In this document: piece by piece, positions 27,325 through 35,593 of the stretch | Layout of the letters: each line of letters opens with the position of its first letter | How positions within the stretch are numbered: position 1 is the stretch's first letter | From: Vibrio pomeroyi | GTDB taxonomy: Bacteria > Pseudomonadota > Gammaproteobacteria > Enterobacterales > Vibrionaceae | Assembly: GCF_024347595.1 (NCBI RefSeq) | Contig: NZ_AP025506.1 | Location: 1,302,001-1,366,000 of the forward strand | Length of the DNA stretch: 64,000 nt | Reading direction: 5' to 3' | Position numbers and translations under genes: made by a program | Notes under the pieces: model-generated | Told to the model about the DNA's origin: nothing | What the model saw: the letters and a program-made list of their open reading frames with translations, nothing else | Databases searched by the model: none

Positions 27325-27876
27325 TCAGTTGAAAATCGAGTGATAGAGAGTAAAAGCGTAAGTCCAGATACCTACCGTCAGTATCAGGTCTTCCCAACGA
27401 AGCCGCTGGTGCTTGCGAGTGCAACTAGAAATGCCTGGATTAATTCGTTTCCTCTTCGCTCTTTTTTCCACTGATAGAGGGCTTATAGGATCAGTACCTG
27501 AGGCTTTGAGTCGTTTATAACTCGCACTCCGTTTGATGCTGGGCAGCTCGCCTTCTCCAACCAACTGAATGGAAGTCGGAATTAACAGCTTGTAGCCATG
27601 TGACGGCACTACGCGTATTTCTGAGTCGTCAATGATGGCCTTAAGTTTTTTCCTCAGGTGCATGATGCAGACATTCAACGAATTTGGGCCAACCACACGA
27701 TCTGGCCAACCCGCCTTTTTCAAGTCTTGACGACTACAAGGCTTATAACTGTTGTCATAGAGAACATGCAGCACATTAAACTCGATGGTGCTCAGAGAGA
27801 TGGAGTGCAACAGAGTGAGTGGTTCTCCGTCATAGAGTTCTAATGCATCTCGTTTTGAATTTAGATACAACAACAT
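27325..27876 (-). CDS. Membrane-anchored winged-helix regulator (ToxR/CadC class), pilus operon copy
   Basis: 183 residues. An OmpR/ToxR-type winged helix occupies about residues 1-100 (STIEFNVLHVLYDN, KKAGWPDRVVGPNSLNVCIM, LRKKL, VPSHGYKL). A basic linker of about 60 residues (KRAKRKR) leads to a single membrane helix at the extreme C-terminus (LILTVGIWTYAFTLYHSIF). It ends right after that helix, so there is essentially no periplasmic domain, unlike ToxR, TcpP or CadC. It shares GWPxRVVGxNSLxVxIMxLRKKL with the regulator at 34534. Starts 3 bases after the OmpA-LysM stop. Likely regulates the pilus promoter; inferred from position. Confidence 0.82.
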   Translation of the reverse strand: MLLYLNSKRDALELYDGEPLTLLHSISLSTIEFNVLHVLYDNSYKPCSRQDLKKAGWPDRVVGPNSLNVCIMHLRKKLKAIIDDSEIRVVPSHGYKLLIPTSIQLVGEGELPSIKRSASYKRLKASGTDPISPLSVEKRAKRKRINPGISSCTRKHQRLRWEDLILTVGIWTYAFTLYHSIFN

Positions 27877-27879
27877 GGC

Positions 27880-28704
27880 TTAATTACAGTGCTCGCTAGG
27901 AAGAAACACGATATCGCCCGCATGAATCAAGTCGATATCTTTGAGATCTGTAAAGCTATGATTGTGCTTTTTGAGTTCTTCAAAACTAATGTGGTGATTG
28001 TGAGCAATCTTAATCAGCCAATCGTCTTTTTTAACGATATAGCGAACAGTCTCGCAGGTTTGAGGCTCTACTTCAGCGACAACCTTAGGTTCATACACCG
28101 TCACTTCTGACGTAGAAGAGACAGAAATGTCGTCGTACACAATCGGTTCAAGTACTGATTCATTTTGTGTCGGGAAATGGTAGCGCATACCGACACTGAG
28201 AACTTGCAGATCTTTTTCTGGGTCATCGCTGAAGATGAACTTATAGCCGAACTTCATGGTGAGCTGTTCGTCGAACTCATACTCTAAGCCGAGTTGGCTG
28301 ATTGGAGACCATGTATTGCCCTCCAATAACGAACCCGCGCCAGCGTAAAGGTTGTAATGGCGTGACAGTGGGATCGTCCCGAGTAACGAAATATCCGTGC
28401 TGTTGAATCTTTTTTCCTCAACTTCTGAATAGGGGAGGTCTGGTTCTTTCATGGTTTTAATGTGTCCGTAAAAGCCAGTGCTGGCTTCGACAGACCACGT
28501 TTTGTTTAGGTCGTAACCCAATAGAATTTGACCACCAAATGCGGTATCAGATACCTCCGAGTTTGTTTTGCCTGCGTTCGTGACGTCAGCTCCGATGTAA
28601 AACGGAGAAGTGTCGGCCAAGCATAGGTTAGGCAGCATTAAGGCTCCGGCGATAACGTATTTCGTCCTTAAAGCGTCACCGAAAGAAAAAGCCGATAGTT
28701 TCAT
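27880..28704 (-). CDS. OmpA-type barrel protein with C-terminal LysM domain
   Basis: 274 residues. A signal peptide ends near NLCLA (about 30). An OmpA-like 8-strand barrel follows (FYIGADVTNAG, GGQILLGYDLNKTWSVEASTGFYGH, YNLYAGAGSLLEG, LGLEYEFDEQLTMKFGYKF, VGMRYHF, about 33-183). After a Val/Glu-rich linker comes a LysM-like domain (VRYIVKKDDWLIKIAHNHHISFEELKKHN cut at the usual turn, ending AGDIVFLP, about 218-270). It would sit in the outer membrane with LysM gripping peptidoglycan. It shares a base with the tip-protein stop and is followed by the regulator gene, so it is an integral operon member. Its presence in a chaperone-usher operon is unusual. Confidence 0.8.
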   Translation of the reverse strand: MKLSAFSFGDALRTKYVIAGALMLPNLCLADTSPFYIGADVTNAGKTNSEVSDTAFGGQILLGYDLNKTWSVEASTGFYGHIKTMKEPDLPYSEVEEKRFNSTDISLLGTIPLSRHYNLYAGAGSLLEGNTWSPISQLGLEYEFDEQLTMKFGYKFIFSDDPEKDLQVLSVGMRYHFPTQNESVLEPIVYDDISVSSTSEVTVYEPKVVAEVEPQTCETVRYIVKKDDWLIKIAHNHHISFEELKKHNHSFTDLKDIDLIHAGDIVFLPSEHCN

Positions 28705-29744
28705 TAGTACAGTTCCTCAAACATCACGGTGAAGTTTCCTGAATAAGTACCGGTTTCAACGTCTGTCGAAGGAATATTCTGGTAGTTAACATTAAGATCG
28801 AAATTGATCACTGAGCTCGGTGACTGAATCACATAGCTGGTTTGATTATTGTCGAGTTGATTGACGCCATTTTTAACCCAATCTGTATCCTCACAGCTCG
28901 CTTCATTGCATTGGATAGAGTAGGGAATCGATGTCTTACCTGATGCTGATGTCAGCTCAAATTCGTTGGTGAGTAGTGTCATTGATAAGCCAGTACTGAA
29001 TTGGCCTAGCGCAGTGATATTGAACGTGGTCTGCGCTGAGACAGTATGATTCGTTGTGTCATACACTGGGCTCAATACACCATCGCCTACCACATTGATG
29101 CTTTCTAAGCTGTTTGGTGTGTAATCGATATTGACGGTAAAAACGTCAGGCAAAATTCGATAGGTTAGCGCTCCACCCGCAGAGCGGTAGTAGTATTTGA
29201 TGTCAGCAGGGATCGTTGCCGTGTAGACACCTTTTGCCTGACCTTGAAGTGCATTCAATAGTGAGGCTGTGTCTATGTTGAAGGTTGGGCGATAGAAATA
29301 AAACGGCGTGATGGATTGCGGATACTCCAATGAGAAATCCGCACTGCAGCTTTGTGTATCACTATCATGAAGCGTAACGATGTTTCCCGATAATTGAGAT
29401 TGGCTGCATACCGGTGTCACGAACAGGTTGTCACCGCGCGTGAAAGGGTTTGATGCCGTATTGTATTGCAGACCATTGACTGCTATTGCCGCTTCCACAC
29501 TCTGACCAGCATTACTGGTTAATGTCATGGTGTCTGGTTTGTCTGTAATAAACGCACTTGGCAAAAACTGACTCGTTGTCGTGAGGCCACTCGCGATAGA
29601 CCAATCACTCAAGGTGTAGTTATTTCCACCGAGTGTGATGGCGTTTTCAAAGCGTATCTGTTGCCCCTCAATATTGATGTTGAGAGTGGCTGCATAATTT
29701 GGCATAGCCGCGAACAGTAGCGACCATAAAACGAGTCGTTTCAT
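28704..29744 (-). CDS. Pilus tip adhesin-like minor subunit (CfaE/CooD position)
   Basis: 346 residues with signal peptide MKRLVLWSLLFAAMPNYA. The mature chain is beta-rich with two halves of about 160 residues, as in the two-domain tip adhesins of CS1-type pili. It has paired cysteines (VCSQSQ / SCSADF and QCNEASCEDTD) consistent with disulfides. The second half ends in alternating strands (GTYSGNFTVMFEELY) reminiscent of pilin-domain C-termini with GxYxGxxxV. It overlaps the chaperone stop (TAATG) and the OmpA-LysM start by one base each. Sequence similarity to CfaE is not obvious by eye; the call rests on operon order, size and fold pattern. Confidence 0.65.
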   Translation of the reverse strand: MKRLVLWSLLFAAMPNYAATLNINIEGQQIRFENAITLGGNNYTLSDWSIASGLTTTSQFLPSAFITDKPDTMTLTSNAGQSVEAAIAVNGLQYNTASNPFTRGDNLFVTPVCSQSQLSGNIVTLHDSDTQSCSADFSLEYPQSITPFYFYRPTFNIDTASLLNALQGQAKGVYTATIPADIKYYYRSAGGALTYRILPDVFTVNIDYTPNSLESINVVGDGVLSPVYDTTNHTVSAQTTFNITALGQFSTGLSMTLLTNEFELTSASGKTSIPYSIQCNEASCEDTDWVKNGVNQLDNNQTSYVIQSPSSVINFDLNVNYQNIPSTDVETGTYSGNFTVMFEELY

Positions 29745-30442
29745 TATTTGCTCTCGCTCAGAGTCACATCTTGGCGGTAACTTTCGTCGTGGTTAACAAC
29801 AGTGACTTTTAGGTCTGAAAGATCGATGTTTTCCGGTAGAGGGTAGTTACGCTCACGGCCAGCTAGAGACATGATCGTGACTTCACAATCTTCTGTTACT
29901 TCATCTGTGCATTGATCGACATAGGCACGCACAAAGCTGTTACCTGTGTTGTTGATGTGCAATTGGCCTTGATCTAAAGAAATCGAGTAATCAATATTTT
30001 GAGCTTGTGCAGGGATAACAAACAACGGTCGGTAGCCAAAGTTGATTGTCACTGCTGAATTCAGCTTGCCTTCAGGGTCGTATGGCGAAGGTTCAAAGCT
30101 GACGAGGTAGTACTGGTCTTCAGTGAAGTCACATTTGTTACCACACAAAGAGCGCACGCCAATTTGCTTTTGACGGTGGGGTTCTAGGATGGTTTTGTTA
30201 TGAGTCAGCGTGACGTGCCAATCTTCAAAGTTGTTTTCTGAGTATGGAACACGCGTGATCTCGCCATCTTCAACCACCAATTGAGTAATGTTGGATTGGA
30301 TGAATTCCGTGATCTTGTTGCTGTTAGTTAAAGTGAATACACCGTTTCCGTATTCGTCTCCAACCAATAACATGGTATCGACGTTCATCGCGTTAACAGA
30401 GGTTGCAAGAGCAGCAGTCAGTAAAATAGGAAGCTTTTTCAT
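29744..30442 (-). CDS. Periplasmic pilus chaperone, CS1/alpha type
   Basis: 232 residues with signal peptide MKKLPILLTAALATSVNA. It has two Ig-like halves: N-terminal strands (MLLVGDEYGNGVFTLTNSN, WHVTLTHNKTILEPHRQKQIGVRSLC) resemble the groove and G1 region of pilus chaperones, and the second half (DQGQLHINNTGNSFVRAYVDQC) carries the typical N-N-x-G turn. Four cysteines occur as two pairs. It begins 2 bases after the usher stop and overlaps the tip gene by one base. Its partner would be the usher upstream. CS1-class chaperones diverge strongly from PapD, which fits the weak similarity. Confidence 0.75.
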   Translation of the reverse strand: MKKLPILLTAALATSVNAMNVDTMLLVGDEYGNGVFTLTNSNKITEFIQSNITQLVVEDGEITRVPYSENNFEDWHVTLTHNKTILEPHRQKQIGVRSLCGNKCDFTEDQYYLVSFEPSPYDPEGKLNSAVTINFGYRPLFVIPAQAQNIDYSISLDQGQLHINNTGNSFVRAYVDQCTDEVTEDCEVTIMSLAGRERNYPLPENIDLSDLKVTVVNHDESYRQDVTLSESK

Positions 30443-30444
30443 AA

Positions 30445-33228
30445 TCAGTTACCTTTAGGTCGGTTAAGTACAAAGTTGTGCTCTCGTAGCGATTCCGAAT
30501 TGGCGTAGCGAGCAACATTTTCTATGTGTTGACGTTGTTGATGACTGAGTTGAAGATCCTTATTTACAGTCAGGTAAACAAAAGAAGTACGACCTAGACG
30601 AGTGGTAATAAACTCCATCCCGCTGTCAGTCAGTGCATGCAATTGTTCGTTCAGTGTGTTGATGTCATCGAATTCACCGATGTACATCACGTTAATTTCT
30701 TCGTTGTTGCTAACCAACATCATTGATTCCATTGGATTCAAGTTTGGTTGGCAGAAGTTAGTACCAAAATTCAGCTGTTTCGCATCGTCGACAGAAGGTA
30801 AATAACACTGCTGACCATTACTGGTTAGTGCGAACTGTTGACCTTCTTGTACATCGACTTTATGAATGCCAGACGTAATGCTTGATACGTTCAAACAAGC
30901 AGGGCCTTCACATTCAATGTCGTGTACATCGTTGCCGAAAATATCTTTGAATTTGCTGACAAAACTGATCACACGGCTCACGTTTGAATTCAATTCGATG
31001 ACCGAACCAGGGTGTGTGTATCCTGTTACCGATTGCTGGCCAGTGTTGTGCAAAGCGACGCTCTCGACATCAAGCTCGATGGTTGCGGCTTGGTAGTCGT
31101 CTAGCGTAATGACTGCTCGGTCGTCGTAGATGTATTGTTTGTTCATCACTTGGTCATCGGTTCTTACCACCACCAAGCCTTTGGTTTTGCGTTCATCGGC
31201 ATCAAATCGAATGTTGTTTTGGGTATCGACAACCACATAAGCATCACTTTGTGCTGTAGTGAAACTCACGCTCTCGCCACCAATAATTTGGGTACTGCGT
31301 AATGTCGCGTTTAACGCTTTTTCGCCATTGTTCGCGGCGTACACATAGCCATCAGCTTGGTAATGCTCATCCCGTTTAGCTGCATACGCTGTTACATTCG
31401 TCACCGCCGCATTAGGGGAGTTAACGTAGTAACTGTTACTGGCAGTAAGTCGTAAATCGGTATCTTGGTTTTCGACTAAATCTTGTGTCTCTAAGCTGTT
31501 GGTGTATTGGCTAAAGCCATTCTCTGTGACGGTGAAACCTGTGTTGCCAGTAAGCTTCGACGAAAGAGGTACCGACCAATTGAGAGAGATGGAGAGTTCA
31601 CCATCGTCCCAATTGGATGTCAGTTGCTCATTGTTAAAGGTGACGTTCAGGTCGAGAGTTGAATCGACAATAAACGGTGCACTTAAACCAGAAGACAGTG
31701 ACCAGTTACTTAGCGAACTGTTGTATAAATTACTTTGTTCGATGTAATTCACTGAGCTATACCCACGCACCGTGTCACCAATGGTGTAGCTGGTGGAAAT
31801 ACCGAGCTGTTCTTTGTCACTGACACCGTATAAGTATTCTGCAAATGGGTTTTGGTCTGGGTTGTTTAGGCGCTCATAGGTAAAGCCCAAGCTGCCAAGG
31901 TTCCAATAACCAGACAAATACCAAGCTTCGCTATCGATGTTCGAAAGGAACATTTCATAGCGGCTATCGAATGGCAGGTAGCCTTTAAAACCCAATTGGC
32001 CCATCGCATGTTCGTTGGTCAAAGTGCTACCAATCGCGACCGTCTGTGTGTCCGACCATTTATAAGCCAACCCACCTTGAAGAAATGCCACGCCTTCGAA
32101 TTCATTAGTTGAAGACATCCCTGATGGTTGGTCTTCGTCACTCTGATAAGTGTCGTTGTTTTGAAATTGGCCTGCGGCGATCGAGTAATCGAATTCGCCA
32201 GTATTCAATGTGTCTGTATTCGCGTTGTAAATTCGTACCGATTCAGAAGAGACCACTTGAGTACCTACGGAGATCTCAACGGTTACGTCATAAACGCCAT
32301 TGGGTAGCTCTGAGTAGCTGATGCTGCCTTGGCCTTCTTGTACAGACTGCTGCACGATGATTTGCTCATCGCGGAATATCTTGAGTACGCCTTGTGTTTG
32401 CGCATAGAAGTACAGCGATTGGTCTTCGTTTTTAGCGGTACGGCTTAGGTTCTTGCTCGAAGACAAATTCACGTTTACGTCATGATATTGCGTGCTGTTG
32501 AGCAAGAAAGAGGTGCTGTTTAGCGCCAAGCGATCTTGGTGGTAGCCTGCTGTTAAACGCAGGTTTTGGTACTCTAAGTTGTAGTAACCGTAATTCAGTT
32601 CAGATGCATCTTCTTGGTTGCTCAGATAGGTATCGACATGAACTGAGCCATAAGGCAGCCCCAAGATGAATTGATCGCTTAAATTCACATTCAAGTTATT
32701 AGTAAAATCGCTTGATGTGTACAAGCTTGCGTTGTTAATCAAGCCTGGGTTTGCGTTGTAAGTCGACGCGTAATGCTTCTTGAGAGCTTTCGGTTTGCTT
32801 TCCTCAAGCAGTTCTTTGTTCACATAGAGGTACAGCTTGTTCGAGTGATAGTCATAAAATGTGTCATAGCTTTTCGGTGTTAGGCTACATAAGTTCAGGT
32901 CACCTTGGCAGTCGACAGTATTCGATTGACCGTGAGTAAACCCAGCGACTATCTGCTTTGCTGTACGCTCATTTAATCCTGATGACATCAGTTCATTTGC
33001 AACGGCAGCCGCATCTTCAGGGTTGCTGAATTGCACTGAATCGTAAGTTACCGACATAGGAATCGTCATGTAACGGCCATCAATGTTTTTTATCTCGACA
33101 TCGCGCTCTTGTTTCGAATAAAAATCTTCAAATCCCGCTGGGATTAAAGTGTTTCCATTAGCAAAAACCAGTTGTGACAAGGTCAACGAACCTAAGATCG
33201 TTGTTGTAATAAACGTGCTGTTTTTCAC
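30445..33228 (-). CDS. Outer-membrane usher, TcfC/CooC type
   Basis: About 927 residues. The GTG at 33228 is the likely start: GGAG lies 7 bases upstream, the signal peptide KNSTFITTTILGSLTLSQLVFA follows, and the GTG overlaps the TGA of the minor pilin gene (GTGA), implying coupled translation. The mature protein has an N-terminal domain with a Cys pair (VDCQGDLNLCSL), a large barrel region with repeated short strands (GLPYGSVHVDTYLSNQ, GYHQDRLALNS), a plug-like segment (VLKIFRDEQIIVQQSV, YSELPNGVYDVTVEI), and a C-terminal domain with more Cys pairs. The plug motif and size match alpha-clade ushers of CS1-like pili rather than FimD/PapC. It assembles and secretes the two pilins and tip protein. 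Confidence 0.88.
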   Translation of the reverse strand: MKNSTFITTTILGSLTLSQLVFANGNTLIPAGFEDFYSKQERDVEIKNIDGRYMTIPMSVTYDSVQFSNPEDAAAVANELMSSGLNERTAKQIVAGFTHGQSNTVDCQGDLNLCSLTPKSYDTFYDYHSNKLYLYVNKELLEESKPKALKKHYASTYNANPGLINNASLYTSSDFTNNLNVNLSDQFILGLPYGSVHVDTYLSNQEDASELNYGYYNLEYQNLRLTAGYHQDRLALNSTSFLLNSTQYHDVNVNLSSSKNLSRTAKNEDQSLYFYAQTQGVLKIFRDEQIIVQQSVQEGQGSISYSELPNGVYDVTVEISVGTQVVSSESVRIYNANTDTLNTGEFDYSIAAGQFQNNDTYQSDEDQPSGMSSTNEFEGVAFLQGGLAYKWSDTQTVAIGSTLTNEHAMGQLGFKGYLPFDSRYEMFLSNIDSEAWYLSGYWNLGSLGFTYERLNNPDQNPFAEYLYGVSDKEQLGISTSYTIGDTVRGYSSVNYIEQSNLYNSSLSNWSLSSGLSAPFIVDSTLDLNVTFNNEQLTSNWDDGELSISLNWSVPLSSKLTGNTGFTVTENGFSQYTNSLETQDLVENQDTDLRLTASNSYYVNSPNAAVTNVTAYAAKRDEHYQADGYVYAANNGEKALNATLRSTQIIGGESVSFTTAQSDAYVVVDTQNNIRFDADERKTKGLVVVRTDDQVMNKQYIYDDRAVITLDDYQAATIELDVESVALHNTGQQSVTGYTHPGSVIELNSNVSRVISFVSKFKDIFGNDVHDIECEGPACLNVSSITSGIHKVDVQEGQQFALTSNGQQCYLPSVDDAKQLNFGTNFCQPNLNPMESMMLVSNNEEINVMYIGEFDDINTLNEQLHALTDSGMEFITTRLGRTSFVYLTVNKDLQLSHQQRQHIENVARYANSESLREHNFVLNRPKGN

Positions 33229-33743
33229 AGTGAAAGCTCCGCTAAAACAGATAACTGGCCTTGGCACAGGTTTGAGCCTGTCGGTAAAGCCCCAAAGGAT
33301 AAGGTCACGTCGTATTCGCCACCCTTTAGGTCGTCTGATGAGGTATTGAAATCCATCAGAACTGGGTTCGATGAAGTTAAGGGTTGATCCGCGACAGTGA
33401 CATCGACAAGGTCAGCAGGCGTTGGTAATGTTTGCTTATCAATATCGAAACACTGCGCTGTATTGCCCGTCATGAATAACTGGAACCGAGTCGATTGGTC
33501 TGAACTTGGAATATCGGTCTCAACCAATAACTGGGTTGTTGCATCACGGAAAGAGTCGCTTTTTGGATCGACCGTTAATGTCAATGAAGAAGGGGAAAAC
33601 GCGACCTCTGTAATCTGATAAGAGAAAAAATTCTTTTTATCGATATCGCTCGTTAACTGGAACGTATGAGTTTCTGCATTGGCATAAAAGCTCATAACGC
33701 CTGCAGTCAACAGAACGAGAAGTGGGCGAGTTAAGTAATTCAC
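33225..33743 (-). CDS. Pilin subunit 2 (CS1-type, probable minor pilin)
   Basis: 172 residues from the GTG at 33743, with GGGGA five bases upstream; a TTG at 33755 is also possible but lacks a site. The signal peptide ends FYANA. The mature chain is a beta-rich pilin of about 149 residues with two cysteines (QCFDID, NLCQGQL) and C-terminal strands GGEYDVTLSFGA ... QLSVLAELSL, similar to the GxYxGxVxVV end of CS1/CFA pilins. It lies between the first pilin and the usher, with its stop overlapping the usher start. It is probably an ancillary or alternative shaft subunit. Confidence 0.72.
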   Translation of the reverse strand: MNYLTRPLLVLLTAGVMSFYANAETHTFQLTSDIDKKNFFSYQITEVAFSPSSLTLTVDPKSDSFRDATTQLLVETDIPSSDQSTRFQLFMTGNTAQCFDIDKQTLPTPADLVDVTVADQPLTSSNPVLMDFNTSSDDLKGGEYDVTLSFGALPTGSNLCQGQLSVLAELSL

Positions 33744-33760
33744 AGTTTTCCCCAAACGAC

Positions 33761-34279
33761 TTAAAGCTGTTCTACGTAGCTGGCAGCCATTTGCACTGAG
33801 ACAGTAGCATTGCCTTGTACTGGAATATCAGTAATCTCAATGTCATTCTTCACGGCGAGCTTGACATATGAAATGTCAATCACGGTAGGCGTTGCTTTCT
33901 GAAGTTCCAAACCGTCGTCGTAAACTTTGATCTCAGCTTGGTCGGAGACTTGACCGTCAAGCAAAAGCTGAGATGTTACGTAAGTCCAGGTAGCTCCAGG
34001 TTGTCGGTCACCAACTGTTGCGGTTTCTGGGTCAAACTGACGAGATTCGAGTACCACTTCCGACGATGAGAATGTACCTTTTGAATCAACGTATAATTTG
34101 CCTGTTTCAATGTCTCCACCGCCCAAACCAGTGATGATTAGATTAGAGCTTGGAATCGACGAACCAATGTCACCAGACCAAATTACATTAGCGATAGCCG
34201 CATCATCTGCCGCGTATACCGAACCAGAAGTCATAGCGAATGCTGTTGCACCCATCACGAAAAAGTTATTAAGTTTCAT
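33761..34279 (-). CDS. Pilin subunit 1 (probable major pilin)
   Basis: 172 residues from the ATG at 34279 (AGGTG upstream; an in-frame GTG at 34288 is less well placed). Signal peptide MKLNNFFVMGATAFAMTSGSVYA, then a mature beta-rich pilin of about 149 residues without cysteines. The chain ends VSVQMAASYVEQL, an alternating strand pattern typical of donor-strand pilins. First gene of the pilus operon and first after the divergent control region, so it is likely the most expressed subunit. Sequence relation to CfaB/CooA is faint; the assignment depends on the usher/chaperone context. Confidence 0.72.
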   Translation of the reverse strand: MKLNNFFVMGATAFAMTSGSVYAADDAAIANVIWSGDIGSSIPSSNLIITGLGGGDIETGKLYVDSKGTFSSSEVVLESRQFDPETATVGDRQPGATWTYVTSQLLLDGQVSDQAEIKVYDDGLELQKATPTVIDISYVKLAVKNDIEITDIPVQGNATVSVQMAASYVEQL

Positions 34280-34533
34280 CTTTGTCACCTATTGTTTATA
34301 AATGTATGTATAAAAATAAAAGGTGCATTGGAATCGAGATCACATGCACACTTTCGAGGTGACTGATTTGACTTCAATGGCGTATGAATTGGAAATAAAA
34401 GCCCGTTAATAGTGCTTTATACGCAGTTAATAACGTTTAATTTTTTAGGTTTATCACGGTTAACTGACTGATAAATCGTGTTTTATGTTTTTTTAGGCTA
34501 CTTTTAGTAGGTGGCAGTAATACAGGGAAAAGA
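34280..34533. promoter_or_regulatory. Divergent control region between pilus operon and second regulator cassette
   Basis: An AT-rich intergenic stretch of about 250 bases. It contains an inverted repeat TTTATCA (34450-34456) / TGATAAA (34469-34475) around CGGTTAACTGAC, and several GTTAAT/TTTAAT motifs at about 34403-34440 (GTTAATAGT, GTTAATAACGTTTAAT). These are plausible binding sites for the two flanking winged-helix proteins. Promoters must fire in both directions here. Exact -35/-10 pairs were not resolved. Confidence 0.5.
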
Positions 34534-35151
34534 ATGTTTAAAAGACTTTCTATAGATACAGTAAGAAGAACCATCACTTTGATAGACAGTGACTCTGGGC
34601 AGGAGAATCAACCCTTAGAACTGAACCGAAGTGAATACAACTTGCTGTTGGCTTTCTGTGAATCACACGGAGAAGTGATTGATAAGCAGGCGTTGATAGA
34701 GAAAGGTTGGCCAGGAAGAGTGGTTGGTGATAACTCTTTGGCCGTTGCTATCATGAAGTTGAGAAAAAAGTTAGACAGTTTAGAGCTTGGGTTTGAAGTG
34801 AATAATTTGCCCGGAGAAGGGTATGTGTTCATCAACGCCATGAACATTGAAATTGTTCATGATGAATCTGCAGCAAATAATGAAGCGGTCATTGAGTCTC
34901 ACGAATTAGGTCATGATAAAGAGACAATTCAAGAGCCCGTTTCTCAGGCAGCTGATGACAATGTAGAAACGCCGATGACGACTCAAGATTCGACCGTGTC
35001 TTCCGACTCTAACGTGTTTCAACGTTGGAGCAAAAAGCCCGTTGTTTGGGAAATCACCATTGCACTGTTTATCGGCCTAATCATGTTCTACTTCGTTTAT
35101 CGAGAAGCCTTCGAGTGCTTTGAGTGTTTCGGCGGGGGTGCTGGTGGTTAG
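34534..35151 (+). CDS. Membrane-anchored winged-helix regulator (ToxR/CadC class), divergent copy
   Basis: 205 residues; ATG with AGGGAAAAG upstream. The winged helix spans about 1-105 (LNRSEYNLLLAFCESHG, EKGWPGRVVGDNSLAVAIMKLRKKL, LPGEGYVF), followed by an acidic linker rich in E, S and T (about 110-160). One membrane helix follows (VVWEITIALFIGLIMFYFVY, about 168-188) with a short tail of about 15 residues containing CFECFGGG. As with its paralogue at 27325, there is no real periplasmic domain. It is the first gene of a three-gene cassette overlapping the next gene, divergent from the pilus operon, which it probably controls. Confidence 0.85.
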   Translation: MFKRLSIDTVRRTITLIDSDSGQENQPLELNRSEYNLLLAFCESHGEVIDKQALIEKGWPGRVVGDNSLAVAIMKLRKKLDSLELGFEVNNLPGEGYVFINAMNIEIVHDESAANNEAVIESHELGHDKETIQEPVSQAADDNVETPMTTQDSTVSSDSNVFQRWSKKPVVWEITIALFIGLIMFYFVYREAFECFECFGGGAGG

Positions 35152-35593
35152 CCTTAAGTCTTTGAGCCTACGGATTGGGCTTTTTATTGTGGTGCTGTTT
35201 TTGGTGCCGTGGTTTTTGTCTTTGGGTACTTACTTTTCTGGCTATGCTCACTTTGAAGACGATGAACATGACATTATTTTGAACGCAAAATCTGGCCTTT
35301 ATAAGACCATCCACAGTTATGAAGGGCAGGTGTATCGAGTGCATCGAGGGATTTATGCATCTTTGGGTGACTCATTGTATTTCTTTTCCTTAGATGGTGA
35401 TTATGAAGCGAACCTTGACCCCGAGTTTGCAGCCAAGGTTGTGGCGAGCGACTTGGAAAACTATTTTAGAGGTTTAACCCATGTGCGTATCGCTGAGCAA
35501 AATGGCAAAGTGATTGGGTTATTGCAGAAAGACGATATTAAAAAGAAGTTCGACCAAGTCGTAATTCAAGGACGGTTAAAAGTATGGGATTAA
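35138..35593 (+). CDS. Small membrane-anchored periplasmic protein, partner of regulator at 34534
   Basis: About 151 residues. The start is uncertain: GTG at 35138 or 35144 (near a GGCGGGGG stretch), or TTG at 35120. All overlap the end of the regulator gene. One N-terminal membrane segment (IGLFIVVLFLVPWFLSL) precedes a periplasmic domain of about 120 residues with GIYASLGDSLYFFSLDGDYE. It is paralogous to the 26892-27317 product along most of its length, including the terminal IQGRLKVWD. The arrangement recalls ToxR-ToxS and TcpP-TcpH, but similarity to ToxS/TcpH is not seen. Confidence 0.75.
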   Translation: MLVVSLKSLSLRIGLFIVVLFLVPWFLSLGTYFSGYAHFEDDEHDIILNAKSGLYKTIHSYEGQVYRVHRGIYASLGDSLYFFSLDGDYEANLDPEFAAKVVASDLENYFRGLTHVRIAEQNGKVIGLLQKDDIKKKFDQVVIQGRLKVWD

